A DNA stretch of 64,000 nt from CAMTWB01 sp037441775 (GTDB taxonomy: Bacteria > Desulfobacterota > Syntrophia > Syntrophales > CAMTWB01), in assembly GCA_037441775.1 (NCBI GenBank), contig JBBIRO010000010.1, forward strand, positions 1 through 64,000, given 5' to 3'. The translations under genes and the position numbers were made by a program. Below are positions 43,323 to 51,181 of the stretch, piece after piece (the stretch's first letter is position 1; each line of letters starts with the position of its first letter). The notes under the pieces are model-generated. The model was given only the letters and a program-made list of their open reading frames with translations. It ran no database searches and was not told the origin of the DNA.

Positions 43323-43794
43323 ATGAGCTTTGTTCTGACCACATTGCTGATGTTTTTCTTCTGGATCGTCCTTTCAGGAGAGTTCTCCCCCCTATTGCTG
43401 GGTTCCGGCATTGTATCCAGTCTATTTGTGGCAGGCCTTTCCCACGACCTTTTTATCGGCCGGGCGGATGTACGCAAGACGCTCAGCGATCTGTTGCGGT
43501 TCGCTCAATACCTCCCCTGGTTGCTGTGGCAAATTACGCTGGCCAACATCGATTTGGTTTATCGTACCCTTCACCCCAAAATGCCCATTGACCCGGGGAT
43601 AATAACTTTTAAAAATGACTGCCAGACGGAAATAGGCATGACAACACTGGCCAATTCAATTACGCTCACGCCGGGAACAGTTACTNNNNNNNNNNGAGTT
43701 CATTGTGCATGCCATCGCCCGTGGTCCGGCGGAGGAACTTATGGGCGGGGAGATGATGGCCCGCGTTAAAAGGATCGGTGAGTTCTGTGTTTGA
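43323..43794 (+). CDS. mrpE: Mrp antiporter subunit E (frame broken by assembly gap)
   Basis: Small membrane subunit of the Mrp-type cation/proton antiporter. The first part (to 43685) has two hydrophobic helices and the family region LTPGTVT. After ten N bases the protein resumes in another frame: EFIVHAIARGPAEELMGGEM to the stop at 43792-43794, typical of the MrpE C-terminal soluble part. The frame mismatch is most simply explained by the N count being a placeholder: the true gap must be a multiple of three, perhaps about 18 bases by comparison with other MrpE proteins. I therefore annotate one intact gene. It overlaps mrpF by 17 bases. Confidence 0.85.
43686..43695. other. Assembly gap of 10 N in mrpE
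   Basis: Ten N bases break the reading frame of an otherwise well-conserved gene. Flanking codons show that the true length must be divisible by three, so ten is not the real size. This is an assembly artefact, not a biological frameshift. Confidence 0.9.
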
Positions 43795-44041
43795 GCTGGC
43801 GGCGGCATTCATCGTTTTGGCGATTGGGCTGGTTATCTACCGGGCTGTCAAGGGGCCCCTGCTGTACGACCGGGTGTTGGCGGTAAACCTTATCGGCACC
43901 AAGACGGTCGTGCTTTTGGCCCTGATCGGCTTCATCTACTACCGGCCGTATTTTCTCGATATCGCGCTGGTATATGCGTTGATAAACTTTATTGTAACAA
44001 TTGCGATTCTAAAATACAGCAAAACGGGAGGACTGGGCTGA
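43778..44041 (+). CDS. mrpF: Mrp antiporter subunit F
   Basis: An 87-residue, three-helix subunit of the Mrp antiporter. Family motifs include GPLLYDRVLAVNLIGTKTVV (18-residue core GPLLYDRVLAVNLIGTKT) and YFLDIALVYALINFIVTIAI. GTG 43778 lies inside the end of mrpE, and the overlap suggests coupled translation. It is followed by mrpG at 35 bases. Confidence 0.92.
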   Translation: MSSVFELAAAFIVLAIGLVIYRAVKGPLLYDRVLAVNLIGTKTVVLLALIGFIYYRPYFLDIALVYALINFIVTIAILKYSKTGGLG

Positions 44042-44076
44042 CCACTTGAGCGTCCGGCGGCCCAGAAGATGAGAAA

Positions 44077-44397
44077 GTGGAAATCAGACTGATCATAGCG
44101 GGTCTCTTGCTGTTCACGGGAGTTTTCCTGATGCTGGTCGCCTCAATCGGCGTCGTGAGGTTTCCTGATTTCTATTCCCGGACGCATCCGGCGGGCCAGA
44201 GTGACACTCTGGGGCAGTTCCTGGTCTTGCTTGGCCTGATGGTCTATGAGGGCTTCTCGCTCGTGTCAGTTAAACTCCTTTTGATTATTGCCTTTATCTT
44301 CCTCTGCAATCCGACGGCCACCCATGCCATCGTTAAAGCCGCTTACCTCTCAGGGATTAAACCATGGACCCAGGAGGAGAAAAAAGATGATCATTGA
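44077..44397 (+). CDS. mrpG: Mrp antiporter subunit G
   Basis: A 106-residue three-helix subunit. The diagnostic block GVVRFPDFYSRTHPAG, followed by SDTLGQFLVLLGLM and NPTATHAIVKAAY, is typical of MrpG/MnhG. GTG 44077 is the likely start (GAGAAA upstream). Its end overlaps the next gene by 11 bases. Confidence 0.93.
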   Translation: MEIRLIIAGLLLFTGVFLMLVASIGVVRFPDFYSRTHPAGQSDTLGQFLVLLGLMVYEGFSLVSVKLLLIIAFIFLCNPTATHAIVKAAYLSGIKPWTQEEKKDDH

Positions 44398-44941
44398 TTT
44401 TATCCTCCTGTTTTTAGTTGTTGTCTGCGGCCTGGCGGCCGTTTTGTATCGAAATATTTTAAATTCAATCATTCTTTTGGGAGCGTACAGCCTCCTGATG
44501 GCTCTTTTGTGGACCAGGTACAACTCGGTTGACGTGGCCTTTACTGAAGCCGCGGTCGGCGCCGGGATCACCACGGTGCTGCTTTTGGCGGCGCTGAGCC
44601 GCACCCTGATTGAAGAGGAGGAGCCGGAGGCGCCCCCCAAGGCGCTCTTTCCGGCGTTGGCATCACTTTCGCGGTTGATACCCCTGGCGGTTGTCTTGTT
44701 CACCGGCGCCGTTTTAATTTACGGAACGCTAGATATGCCGAATTTCGGCGATCCCGGAGCCCCTGCCAACCTGCATGTGGCGCCTTACTATATCGAAAAA
44801 TCGGTTCCGGAGACGGGGGTCATCAACTTTGTTACGGCCATTTTAGCCAGCTACCGAGGTTATGATACGCTGGGTGAGGTTACGGTTATCTTCACCGCCG
44901 GGGTTTGCGTTATTATTTTGCTAAGAAGAAGATGGTCATGA
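44387..44941 (+). CDS. MbhD/MbhE-like subunit (DUF4040), corresponding to the C-terminal part of MrpA
   Basis: A 184-residue protein combining two regions which in full-length MrpA form its C-terminal end. The first about 80 residues contain YNSVDVAFTEAAVGAGITTV (DUF4040/MbhD-like, NuoJ-related). The rest has a membrane helix, a periplasmic stretch, and TGVINFVTAILASYRGYDTL then GEVTVIFTAGVCVIILL (MbhE-like). MrpA's large N-terminal antiporter domain is not fused here; NuoL-like proteins at the end of the operon may supply it (inferred). ATG 44387 lies within the end of mrpG. A long frame back to 44288 lies inside mrpG and is unlikely. Confidence 0.85.
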   Translation: MIIDFILLFLVVVCGLAAVLYRNILNSIILLGAYSLLMALLWTRYNSVDVAFTEAAVGAGITTVLLLAALSRTLIEEEEPEAPPKALFPALASLSRLIPLAVVLFTGAVLIYGTLDMPNFGDPGAPANLHVAPYYIEKSVPETGVINFVTAILASYRGYDTLGEVTVIFTAGVCVIILLRRRWS

Positions 44942-44943
44942 GT

Positions 44944-45070
44944 GACGATTTTATAAAAAGTCCGGAGGCTCAAGCTCTTCTGCATACGTCTGGATTTATA
45001 CGACTTGCCGGCGAACTTTTTACAAAACCGTCCCACAGCTTACTTTTCACTGACTTTTTGCGGGTTCATC
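44944..45070 (-). repeat. Dispersed intergenic repeat, copy E with both inverted ends
   Basis: The left end GACGATTTTATAAAAAGTCC and the right end, read on the minus strand as GATGAACCCGCAAAAAGTCA, face each other. Inside, the minus strand has GTGGGACGGTTTTGTAAAAA, the same internal block as copies A-D. The 127-base element fills the gap between the stop of the MbhD/E-like gene and the ATG of mrpB almost to the base. Confidence 0.65.
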
Positions 45071-45496
45071 ATGGCTGAGCAGGTGATAATAAGAACCGTT
45101 TCCCGGTTGATGATTCCATTTATCCAGCTCTTTGCTTTCTATGTAATTGCCCACGGCGAGCTGGGACCGGGTGGAGGTTTTCAGGGAGGAGTGATTCTGG
45201 GGGCGAGCTTTATCCTCCATGCGTTGGTTTTCGGCATTCCCGCAGGCCGCGCAAGACTCTCCCGGGGCGTCAGCGATTTTTTCAGCCCCACGGGGGTATT
45301 CATCTATGCGGCAATCGGCCTCTTGTGCATCCTGGGTGGCGGCCTCTATCTGGAATATGGCCGGCTTCCCCTGGTGGGCAATGAAATCATGGCAAGCCAA
45401 CTGGGCATCTACGGCATTGAAATCGGCGTCGGCATTACTGTTTCGGCGATTATGGTCACCTTGTTTTTTGAAACGGCGCAGCGTGAAGATGATTGA
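45071..45496 (+). CDS. mrpB: Mrp antiporter subunit B
   Basis: A 141-residue membrane subunit (MnhB/MbhF domain). After a short lead, it shows the family features SRLMIPFIQLFAFYVIAHGE, LGPGGGFQGGVILGAS with the Gly-rich turn, and a last helix LGIYGIEIGVGITVSAIMVTL. I start at ATG 45071; the frame is open to 45005, but that part is repeat element E. It overlaps mrpC by eight bases. Confidence 0.92.
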   Translation: MAEQVIIRTVSRLMIPFIQLFAFYVIAHGELGPGGGFQGGVILGASFILHALVFGIPAGRARLSRGVSDFFSPTGVFIYAAIGLLCILGGGLYLEYGRLPLVGNEIMASQLGIYGIEIGVGITVSAIMVTLFFETAQREDD

Positions 45497-45875
45497 ACTT
45501 ATTGCCGGCAAATACAATTACTGGATATATATCACTCTGATGATGATTGGCTTCTACGCGGTCATCGCCAAGGGCAACCTGATCAAGAAGATCATTGGCC
45601 TCAATATCTTTCAAACGGCAGTCTTCCTTTTTTATATCTCGCTTGCGGTCAGAAAGGGAAGCACGGCGCCGATTCTGATCCAAAGTACCTACGGCGCCCT
45701 CACCCCGGAGACGGCGACCTATACCAACCCCCTGCCGCATGTTCTCATCCTGACCGCGATTGTCGTGGGCGTTAGCGTCACCGCCGTGGCCCTGGCCCTG
45801 GCAATTAGAATTTACCGCGCCTACGGCACCCTTGATGAGCATAAGATAGCGCGAATGGAGCAGGAAGCTAAATGA
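45489..45875 (+). CDS. mrpC: Mrp antiporter subunit C
   Basis: NuoK homologue in the Mrp complex. The 128 residues contain three membrane helices: YWIYITLMMIGFYAVIAKGN, IIGLNIFQTAVFLFYISL, and LPHVLILTAIVVGVSVTAVA with a C-terminal amphipathic end. ATG 45489 sits in the mrpB end; the frame upstream (to 45219) overlaps mrpB and is a shadow. The stop overlaps mrpD by four bases. Confidence 0.93.
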   Translation: MIELIAGKYNYWIYITLMMIGFYAVIAKGNLIKKIIGLNIFQTAVFLFYISLAVRKGSTAPILIQSTYGALTPETATYTNPLPHVLILTAIVVGVSVTAVALALAIRIYRAYGTLDEHKIARMEQEAK

Positions 45876-47359
45876 GTTCCCATTTTCCCATTTTACTAGT
45901 CCTGTTCCCTCTCTTCGGCGCCCTCTTGACCTTTTTCTCGGGGCTGACCAGACAAAAATGGGCCTGGTATATCGCCATCCTGGCCACCTTCCTCTCTTTT
46001 GCCATTTCCCTGGATCTGCTTTTTTCGGTCCACACCAATGGCCGCATCAGTTACCACCTGGGAGGCTGGGCGCCGCCCTGGGGCATCGAGTATGTAGTGG
46101 ATATCTTCTCCGGTTACGTTCTGGTTGTCGTCGCCTTCATTTCCCTGATGATCGCCATTTTTTCCGGTGAATATGTAAAGAAACAGATCGGCCCGGAGCG
46201 GGAAACAAATTTCTTTGCAATATACTTGCTGCTGGTCACCGGTCTTTTAGGAATGGTCATCACCGGAGATATATTCAATGTTTACGTATTTCTAGAAATA
46301 GCATCCCTCTCTGGGTACGCACTAGTTGCGGTGGGAAAGAAAAAGGGCGCGATCGTCGCGAGTTACAATTACCTTATTTTGGGGACCATCGGCGCGGTCT
46401 TCGTTCTTTTGGGAATCGGCCATCTCTACATGGTGACCGGAACCCTTAATATGGCGGACCTGCAGGAGCGGCTGCCCGCTCTTTACCATTCCCGGGTGGT
46501 CTTGACCGCTTTTGTCTTTTTCGTCATCGGCTTTGGCCTGAAATTTGCCCTGTTTCCGCTGCACACCTGGCTTTTGAGCGCCCATTCGCTGGCGCCGTCA
46601 GCGGTTAGCGCCATCCTGGCGGCGGCGGTGTTGAAGGTAAATCTTTACGCCCTGATGCGGGTTATGTTCACCGTTTTTACCCCGGCCTTCATCTATGAAA
46701 CTGTTCCTATTGCCGAGATCTTATTTATAATCGCCCCCATCGCCATTATTCTCAGTTCCGTCATGGCCCTGGCGCAGACGAACATTAAGCGGATGCTGGC
46801 CTATTCGAGCATCGGCCAGATCGGTTATATCGTTCTGGGGATTGCCCTGGCCAACGAGACGGCGCTGACGGGAAGCCTGCTGCACATTCTCAACCATGCC
46901 CTGATGAAGGGCGGGCTCTTCCTCATCGCCGGGGTAATCATTTACCAGACGGACCGTTACCATATAACGGACTGGAAGGGACTTGGTAAAACCATGCCGC
47001 TGACGATGATTACCTTTACCATTTGTGGCCTGTCGATGATCGGTGTGCCCCTGACGGTGGGATTTGTCAGCAAGTGGTTTCTGGCCGTGGGCGCGCTTGA
47101 GGCCGGTCGCTGGTATTTCATCCCGGTCATCCTGGCCAGTTCCCTCCTGACCGCCATGTATTTCTGGCGGATTATCGAATGGGGCTACTTTCACGAGCCG
47201 GACGATCCCGCCGATGCGGCCGACCGCTGCGCCGTTCCCTGGGGAATGATGAACCCCATCATGCTGATCGCCTTTCTTATCGTTTTCTTCGGCGTGTTCG
47301 CTTCAATACCGCAGGAACTGGCACACAAGGCCGCGGTGATGCTCCTTGGGGTTAGATAA
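45872..47359 (+). CDS. mrpD: Mrp antiporter subunit D
   Basis: Antiporter-like channel subunit, 495 residues, 14 hydrophobic helices. It has the MrpD-type motifs VYVFLEIASLSGYALVAVG (TM5 Glu), ALFPLHTWLLSAHSLAPSAV (TM7), AAAVLKVNLYALMRV (TM8 Lys), TNIKRMLAYSSIGQIGYI and GVPLTVGFVSKWFLAVGAL. The ATG overlaps the mrpC stop by four bases, and the stop overlaps the next gene by one base (TAATG). It is the standard D subunit of the operon; two more antiporter-like genes follow. Confidence 0.93.
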   Translation: MSSHFPILLVLFPLFGALLTFFSGLTRQKWAWYIAILATFLSFAISLDLLFSVHTNGRISYHLGGWAPPWGIEYVVDIFSGYVLVVVAFISLMIAIFSGEYVKKQIGPERETNFFAIYLLLVTGLLGMVITGDIFNVYVFLEIASLSGYALVAVGKKKGAIVASYNYLILGTIGAVFVLLGIGHLYMVTGTLNMADLQERLPALYHSRVVLTAFVFFVIGFGLKFALFPLHTWLLSAHSLAPSAVSAILAAAVLKVNLYALMRVMFTVFTPAFIYETVPIAEILFIIAPIAIILSSVMALAQTNIKRMLAYSSIGQIGYIVLGIALANETALTGSLLHILNHALMKGGLFLIAGVIIYQTDRYHITDWKGLGKTMPLTMITFTICGLSMIGVPLTVGFVSKWFLAVGALEAGRWYFIPVILASSLLTAMYFWRIIEWGYFHEPDDPADAADRCAVPWGMMNPIMLIAFLIVFFGVFASIPQELAHKAAVMLLGVR

Positions 47360-48888
47360 TGGAAATGGTTTCTTCACCCCTGCCCCTGTATGCCATCGCC
47401 ACCTCTCTGGTTGCGGCGGGACTGATCCGATTGTCACATAACCACGTTAACCTCCGGGAGTTTTGGACGATCGGCGCGGCCCTGATCAAGTTCTCGCTGG
47501 TTGCGGTTATGCTCCGTCATGTTTTGGCCGGCCAGAGTCTCTCTTATCACGTCTTCACTGTTCTTCCCGGTCTGGATATCGCCTTTAAAGTCGATCCGCT
47601 GGGCATTTTTTTCGCATTTACCGCGTCCCTGCTCTGGATAGTTACGTCCTTCTATTCGATCGGTTACGTCCGGGCGCTGGATGAACACGCCCAGACCAGG
47701 TATTTCAGTTTCTTTGCGATTGCCCTGGCGGCGACGATGGGGGTCGCCTTTGCCGCCAACCTCTTTACCGCCTTCATCTTTTACGAGATCATCACCTTCT
47801 GCACCTTCCCTTTGGTAGCACACAAGCAAACTCCGGAGGCCATCGGCGGTGCCAGAAGATACTTGACATATCTATTGGGAACCTCCGTGGCCTTCCAGCT
47901 TCCGGCATTATTCCTCGTCTATTTCGCCGCCGGAACCCTTGATTTTGCCGCCGGAGGAATCATGGCTGGCAAGGGCTCGGATACCCTGATCATCGTAACC
48001 TTCGCCCTCTTCATTGCCGGGATTGCCAAGGCCGCCGTGATGCCGTTTCACTCCTGGCTGCCCGCCGCGATGGTGGCCCCCACGCCGGTGAGCGCCCTCT
48101 TACATGCGGTCGCCGTGGTCAAGACGGGTGTATTTATGATCTTAAGAGTGGTGCTGGATGTCTTTGGCATCGAACTCTTAGGCGACATCGGCCTGGGAAC
48201 CATCCTGGCCTATGTGGCCTCTTTCACCATTGTGGTCTCGTCAGTAATTGCCTTAAGGCAGGACAACCTCAAGGCTCGCTTGGCCTATTCCACAATCAGC
48301 CAGTTGTCTTACGTGGTACTTGGCGCGGCCCTTTTGGCCCCGGCGGCGGTTACGGGCGGCATCATGCATATCGTACTCCACGCCTTCGGCAAGATCACCC
48401 TGTTCTTCACTGCGGGTGCCATCTATGTAGCCGCCCACAAGACAAAAGTAAGCGAGCTCGACGGCATCGGCCGTACCATGCCTGTTACCATGGCCGCCTT
48501 CACCATCGGCGCCCTGTCGATGATCGGGCTTCCACCTCTGGGCGGTTTCTTGAGCAAATGGTATATTGCCTTAGGGGCTGTTGAATCTGGCCATTTTCCC
48601 ATTATCCTCGTGTTGGCTGTAAGCACCATTCTCAACGCCTGTTACTTTATGCCGATTGTCTATTCCGCCTTCTTCAAGCCACCTAAAAAGGAAACGTCTG
48701 GCCATGCCAACCCCGGCCACAGTCACGGCGCAGACGAACATGTTTTCTGGCTATGGCGGAAACTGGGCATCCAGGAAGCGCCGCCCCTGATGGTCGCAGC
48801 ACTGACCTTCACGGCGGCGGGAACAATTCTGCTCTTTTTTGTTCCCGGGGACTTCCTTAAACTGGCGCAGTTTATCGTCGGCGGATAG
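47359..48888 (+). CDS. Second MrpD-like antiporter subunit (509 aa) in the mrp operon
   Basis: A 509-residue antiporter-like protein, clearly a paralogue of the 489-residue nuo-operon protein: NLREFWTIGAALIKFSLVA (versus NLREFWSIAGAILTF), DEHAQTRYFSFFAIAL, TAFIFYEIITFCTFPLVAHK (TM5 Glu), MPFHSWLPAAMVAPTPVSAL, LHAVAVVKTGVF (TM8 Lys) and DNLKARLAYSTISQLSYVVL agree over long stretches. A loop near 435-450 is His-rich (GHANPGHSHGADEH), absent from the nuo copy, and may bind metal or lie on the surface. It follows mrpD directly with a one-base overlap. Confidence 0.87.
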   Translation: MEMVSSPLPLYAIATSLVAAGLIRLSHNHVNLREFWTIGAALIKFSLVAVMLRHVLAGQSLSYHVFTVLPGLDIAFKVDPLGIFFAFTASLLWIVTSFYSIGYVRALDEHAQTRYFSFFAIALAATMGVAFAANLFTAFIFYEIITFCTFPLVAHKQTPEAIGGARRYLTYLLGTSVAFQLPALFLVYFAAGTLDFAAGGIMAGKGSDTLIIVTFALFIAGIAKAAVMPFHSWLPAAMVAPTPVSALLHAVAVVKTGVFMILRVVLDVFGIELLGDIGLGTILAYVASFTIVVSSVIALRQDNLKARLAYSTISQLSYVVLGAALLAPAAVTGGIMHIVLHAFGKITLFFTAGAIYVAAHKTKVSELDGIGRTMPVTMAAFTIGALSMIGLPPLGGFLSKWYIALGAVESGHFPIILVLAVSTILNACYFMPIVYSAFFKPPKKETSGHANPGHSHGADEHVFWLWRKLGIQEAPPLMVAALTFTAAGTILLFFVPGDFLKLAQFIVGG

Positions 48889-48898
48889 AGGAGTTAAG

Positions 48899-49075
48899 AT
48901 GAAGCGGAGTTTGACTCAATCGAAAAGGAAAGGCCGCGAGGTGCGCGAAATGCCGCGGCATAAGGAACTCCAGGAGCTCTCCCATGCCGCCGTTCCCGGT
49001 TACCGCGGTGCCTTTTATATCGTCTTTGCCGCAGGCACAGCCTACCTGGCCTTGATCCTGCTTGCAACCTTATGA
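48899..49075 (+). CDS. Small single-TM protein in the antiporter module
   Basis: A 58-residue protein with a basic N-terminal half (KRSLTQSKRKGREVREMPRH) and one predicted membrane helix at the C-terminus (about 38-57). I do not recognise a family. ATG 48899 has AGAGGAG just upstream, and the gene is packed tightly between the 509- and 90-residue genes, which supports translation. The nuo-operon module has no equivalent. It may tether or stabilise neighbouring subunits; that is a guess. Confidence 0.65.
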   Translation: MKRSLTQSKRKGREVREMPRHKELQELSHAAVPGYRGAFYIVFAAGTAYLALILLATL

Positions 49076-49088
49076 AGGAGCCCCCCAG

Positions 49089-49361
49089 GTGAAGAAAAAA
49101 AGTAACCAGGCCGAACCCGGAAAAGTTTATCTGTTCGATCAGCCTAAGAACGTAAAGAGGCTGTTGTGGTCGCTCTACATAAGTTTGGCGCTCCTTATCA
49201 TCGTCGATTTTTTTATTCCCAAGCATCCCTACTTTCCCTGGGAGGAGTATCCATCCTTTTACGCCACTTACGGCTTTGTTTCCTGCGTGCTCTTGGTGCT
49301 TGTCGCCAAATACGCCTTGCGAAAAATTGTGAAAAGGAGCGAAGATTACTATGATCGGTAA
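49089..49361 (+). CDS. Small two-TM membrane protein (mrp copy)
   Basis: A 90-residue protein with predicted helices at about 26-43 and 57-75. GTG 49089 has AAGGAG at 49075-49080; a TTG start at 49062 would overlap the previous gene and lacks that site. The C-terminal half (FYATYGFVSCVLLVLVAKY, then RSEDYYDR) matches the 82-residue nuo-operon protein at 36489-36737, and both directly precede a large MrpD/NuoL-like gene. It therefore defines a small unnamed family linked to these antiporter modules. Overlaps the next gene by 11 bases. Confidence 0.78.
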   Translation: MKKKSNQAEPGKVYLFDQPKNVKRLLWSLYISLALLIIVDFFIPKHPYFPWEEYPSFYATYGFVSCVLLVLVAKYALRKIVKRSEDYYDR

Positions 49362-51147
49362 TATTCCTCCCGCTTTCGTCCTTATTTTGGGCGCCCTCGT
49401 CATCCCCTTTCTGAAAAACAGGCTGCTTAGAAACAGCTATATCCTTCTTTTGCCGGTACTGTCGTTTTGGAATATCCTCAGCCTTCCCCAGGGTATTGAA
49501 AGCTTACGCTTTGCTTTTCTTGGCTACGACCTGATCCTGGCCCGAGCGGACGGTCTTGCGCTGCCCTTCGGCTACATCTTTTCGTTGGCCGCCTTAATCG
49601 GCGCCATCTATTCGATCCACGGACCCAGTGACGAACATGTCGCGGCAATGCTCTACGGCGGCAGCGCGGTGGGGGCGGTCTTTGCCGGCGACTGGCTGAC
49701 CCTCTTTTTCTTCTGGGAGATTATGGCGCTCGCGGCCGCCTATTTGGTATGGGCCGGCCGGACGCCAGCCTCCTATCAGGCGGGCCTGCGGTACCTCCTG
49801 GTTCACCTTTTCGGTGGTCTATGCCTTTTGATGGGAATCGTTATACACGTGCAGCAAACCGGATCCCTTGCGTTCACCGCCCTGGGGCTTTTTGGCCCGG
49901 CGTCTTATCTAATCCTGCTGGGCTTCGGCATTAACGCCGCCTTCCCCCTGCTTCACGCCTGGCTGCCCGACGCCTACCCGGAGGCTTCCGCGACCGGAAC
50001 GGTTTTTTTGAGCGCCTTCACCACAAAAACCGCCGTCTATGTTTTGGCCCGCTCCTTTGCCGGCGTGGAAATTCTCATCTGGATCGGCGCCGCGATGGTG
50101 GCCTTCCCCATTTTTTATGCGGTAATCGAAAATAACATGCGCCGAGTGTTATCTTACAGCCTGATCAATCAAGTGGGCTTTATGGTGGTGGGTATAGGCA
50201 TCGGCACGGAACTGGCGATAAATGGCACGGTTGCGCATGCCTTTTCCCATATTCTCTACAAGGCACTGCTTTTCATGTCGATGGGGGCGGTTTTGCACCA
50301 AACCGGCAAGGTCAACGCGACCGACCTGGGCGGGCTCTACCGGACGATGCCGCTCACCGCTATTTTATGTATCATCGGGGCGGCTTCCATCTCCGGGGTG
50401 CCTCTATTCAGCGGCTTCGTGAGCAAGGCAATGGTCATCAGCGCGGCCGGAATCGGCAGCCTAGGTTTCATCTGGTTTGTGCTGATCTTTGCCTCCGCCG
50501 GCGTCTTTCATCACTCAGGAATCAAAATCCCGTTTTTCGCCTTTTTCGGCCATGACTCGGGACTAAGACCGAAAGAGGCGCCGCTCAATATGCTAATCGC
50601 GATGGGGATCGCGGCCTTTTTCTGTATCGCCATCGGCATCTTCCCCGGCTACCTCTATTCCATCCTTCCCTACCCGGTGGACTATGTCCCCTATACGGCC
50701 GCTCATGTGGTGGACCAGCTTCAGCTTTTGTTTTTCTCCGCCCTTGCCTTTACGCTCCTGATTCTTTCGGGAATATATCCGGCGGAAATGAGATGCGTCA
50801 ACCTGGATGCTGATTGGCTCTACCGGAAGGGGGCCAGGGCCTTCCTGTACCTCGTGAACAATCCCCTGGCGAAACTCGGGGCGGCTTTGAACCGGCTGGT
50901 TTTCAACCTGATTCCAGGCGGTTTCTTGAATTTCAGCCGGGATCCACAATCGAGTATCAGAATTGCCGCCGAAGAGATGTTGCGTGCCGGGAGCTCTGCC
51001 GACCGGCAGGCCTATCTGACAACCAAAATCAGCGAGGAGCGGGCGAAATATCCTCATAACCTCAAGAAGCACTGGACTGTCGCGCCAACGGCCACCTGGA
51101 TCGTGCTTTTGCTTTTGGCCTACCTGAGCGTCTACTACTTCTTGTAA
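49351..51147 (+). CDS. Third MrpD/NuoL-like antiporter subunit (598 aa) in the mrp operon
   Basis: A 598-residue antiporter-like protein, paralogous to the 588-residue nuo-operon protein: FAGDWLTLFFFWEIMALAAA (TM5 Glu), LLHAWLPDAYPEASATG, SAFTTKTAVYVLARSF, ENNMRRVLSYSLINQVGFMV, and VNLDADWLYRKGARAF in the extension. The last 80 residues diverge: instead of the LQTGQLQTY ending it carries a charged stretch (SSADRQAYLTTKISEERAKY) before the final membrane helix. It ends the mrp operon and converges on the M16C gene 35 bases away. Its substrate ion is not determined by sequence. Confidence 0.85.
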   Translation: MIGNIPPAFVLILGALVIPFLKNRLLRNSYILLLPVLSFWNILSLPQGIESLRFAFLGYDLILARADGLALPFGYIFSLAALIGAIYSIHGPSDEHVAAMLYGGSAVGAVFAGDWLTLFFFWEIMALAAAYLVWAGRTPASYQAGLRYLLVHLFGGLCLLMGIVIHVQQTGSLAFTALGLFGPASYLILLGFGINAAFPLLHAWLPDAYPEASATGTVFLSAFTTKTAVYVLARSFAGVEILIWIGAAMVAFPIFYAVIENNMRRVLSYSLINQVGFMVVGIGIGTELAINGTVAHAFSHILYKALLFMSMGAVLHQTGKVNATDLGGLYRTMPLTAILCIIGAASISGVPLFSGFVSKAMVISAAGIGSLGFIWFVLIFASAGVFHHSGIKIPFFAFFGHDSGLRPKEAPLNMLIAMGIAAFFCIAIGIFPGYLYSILPYPVDYVPYTAAHVVDQLQLLFFSALAFTLLILSGIYPAEMRCVNLDADWLYRKGARAFLYLVNNPLAKLGAALNRLVFNLIPGGFLNFSRDPQSSIRIAAEEMLRAGSSADRQAYLTTKISEERAKYPHNLKKHWTVAPTATWIVLLLLAYLSVYYFL

Positions 51148-51181
51148 ACCTAAACCCTACCCAATTTCGGCAACCTTGCTT

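Noticed and set aside
44288..44386. N-terminal extension of the MbhD/E-like gene
   Set aside because: These codons lie inside mrpG, read as arginine/proline-rich sequence and precede the hydrophobic start MIIDFILLF of the family.
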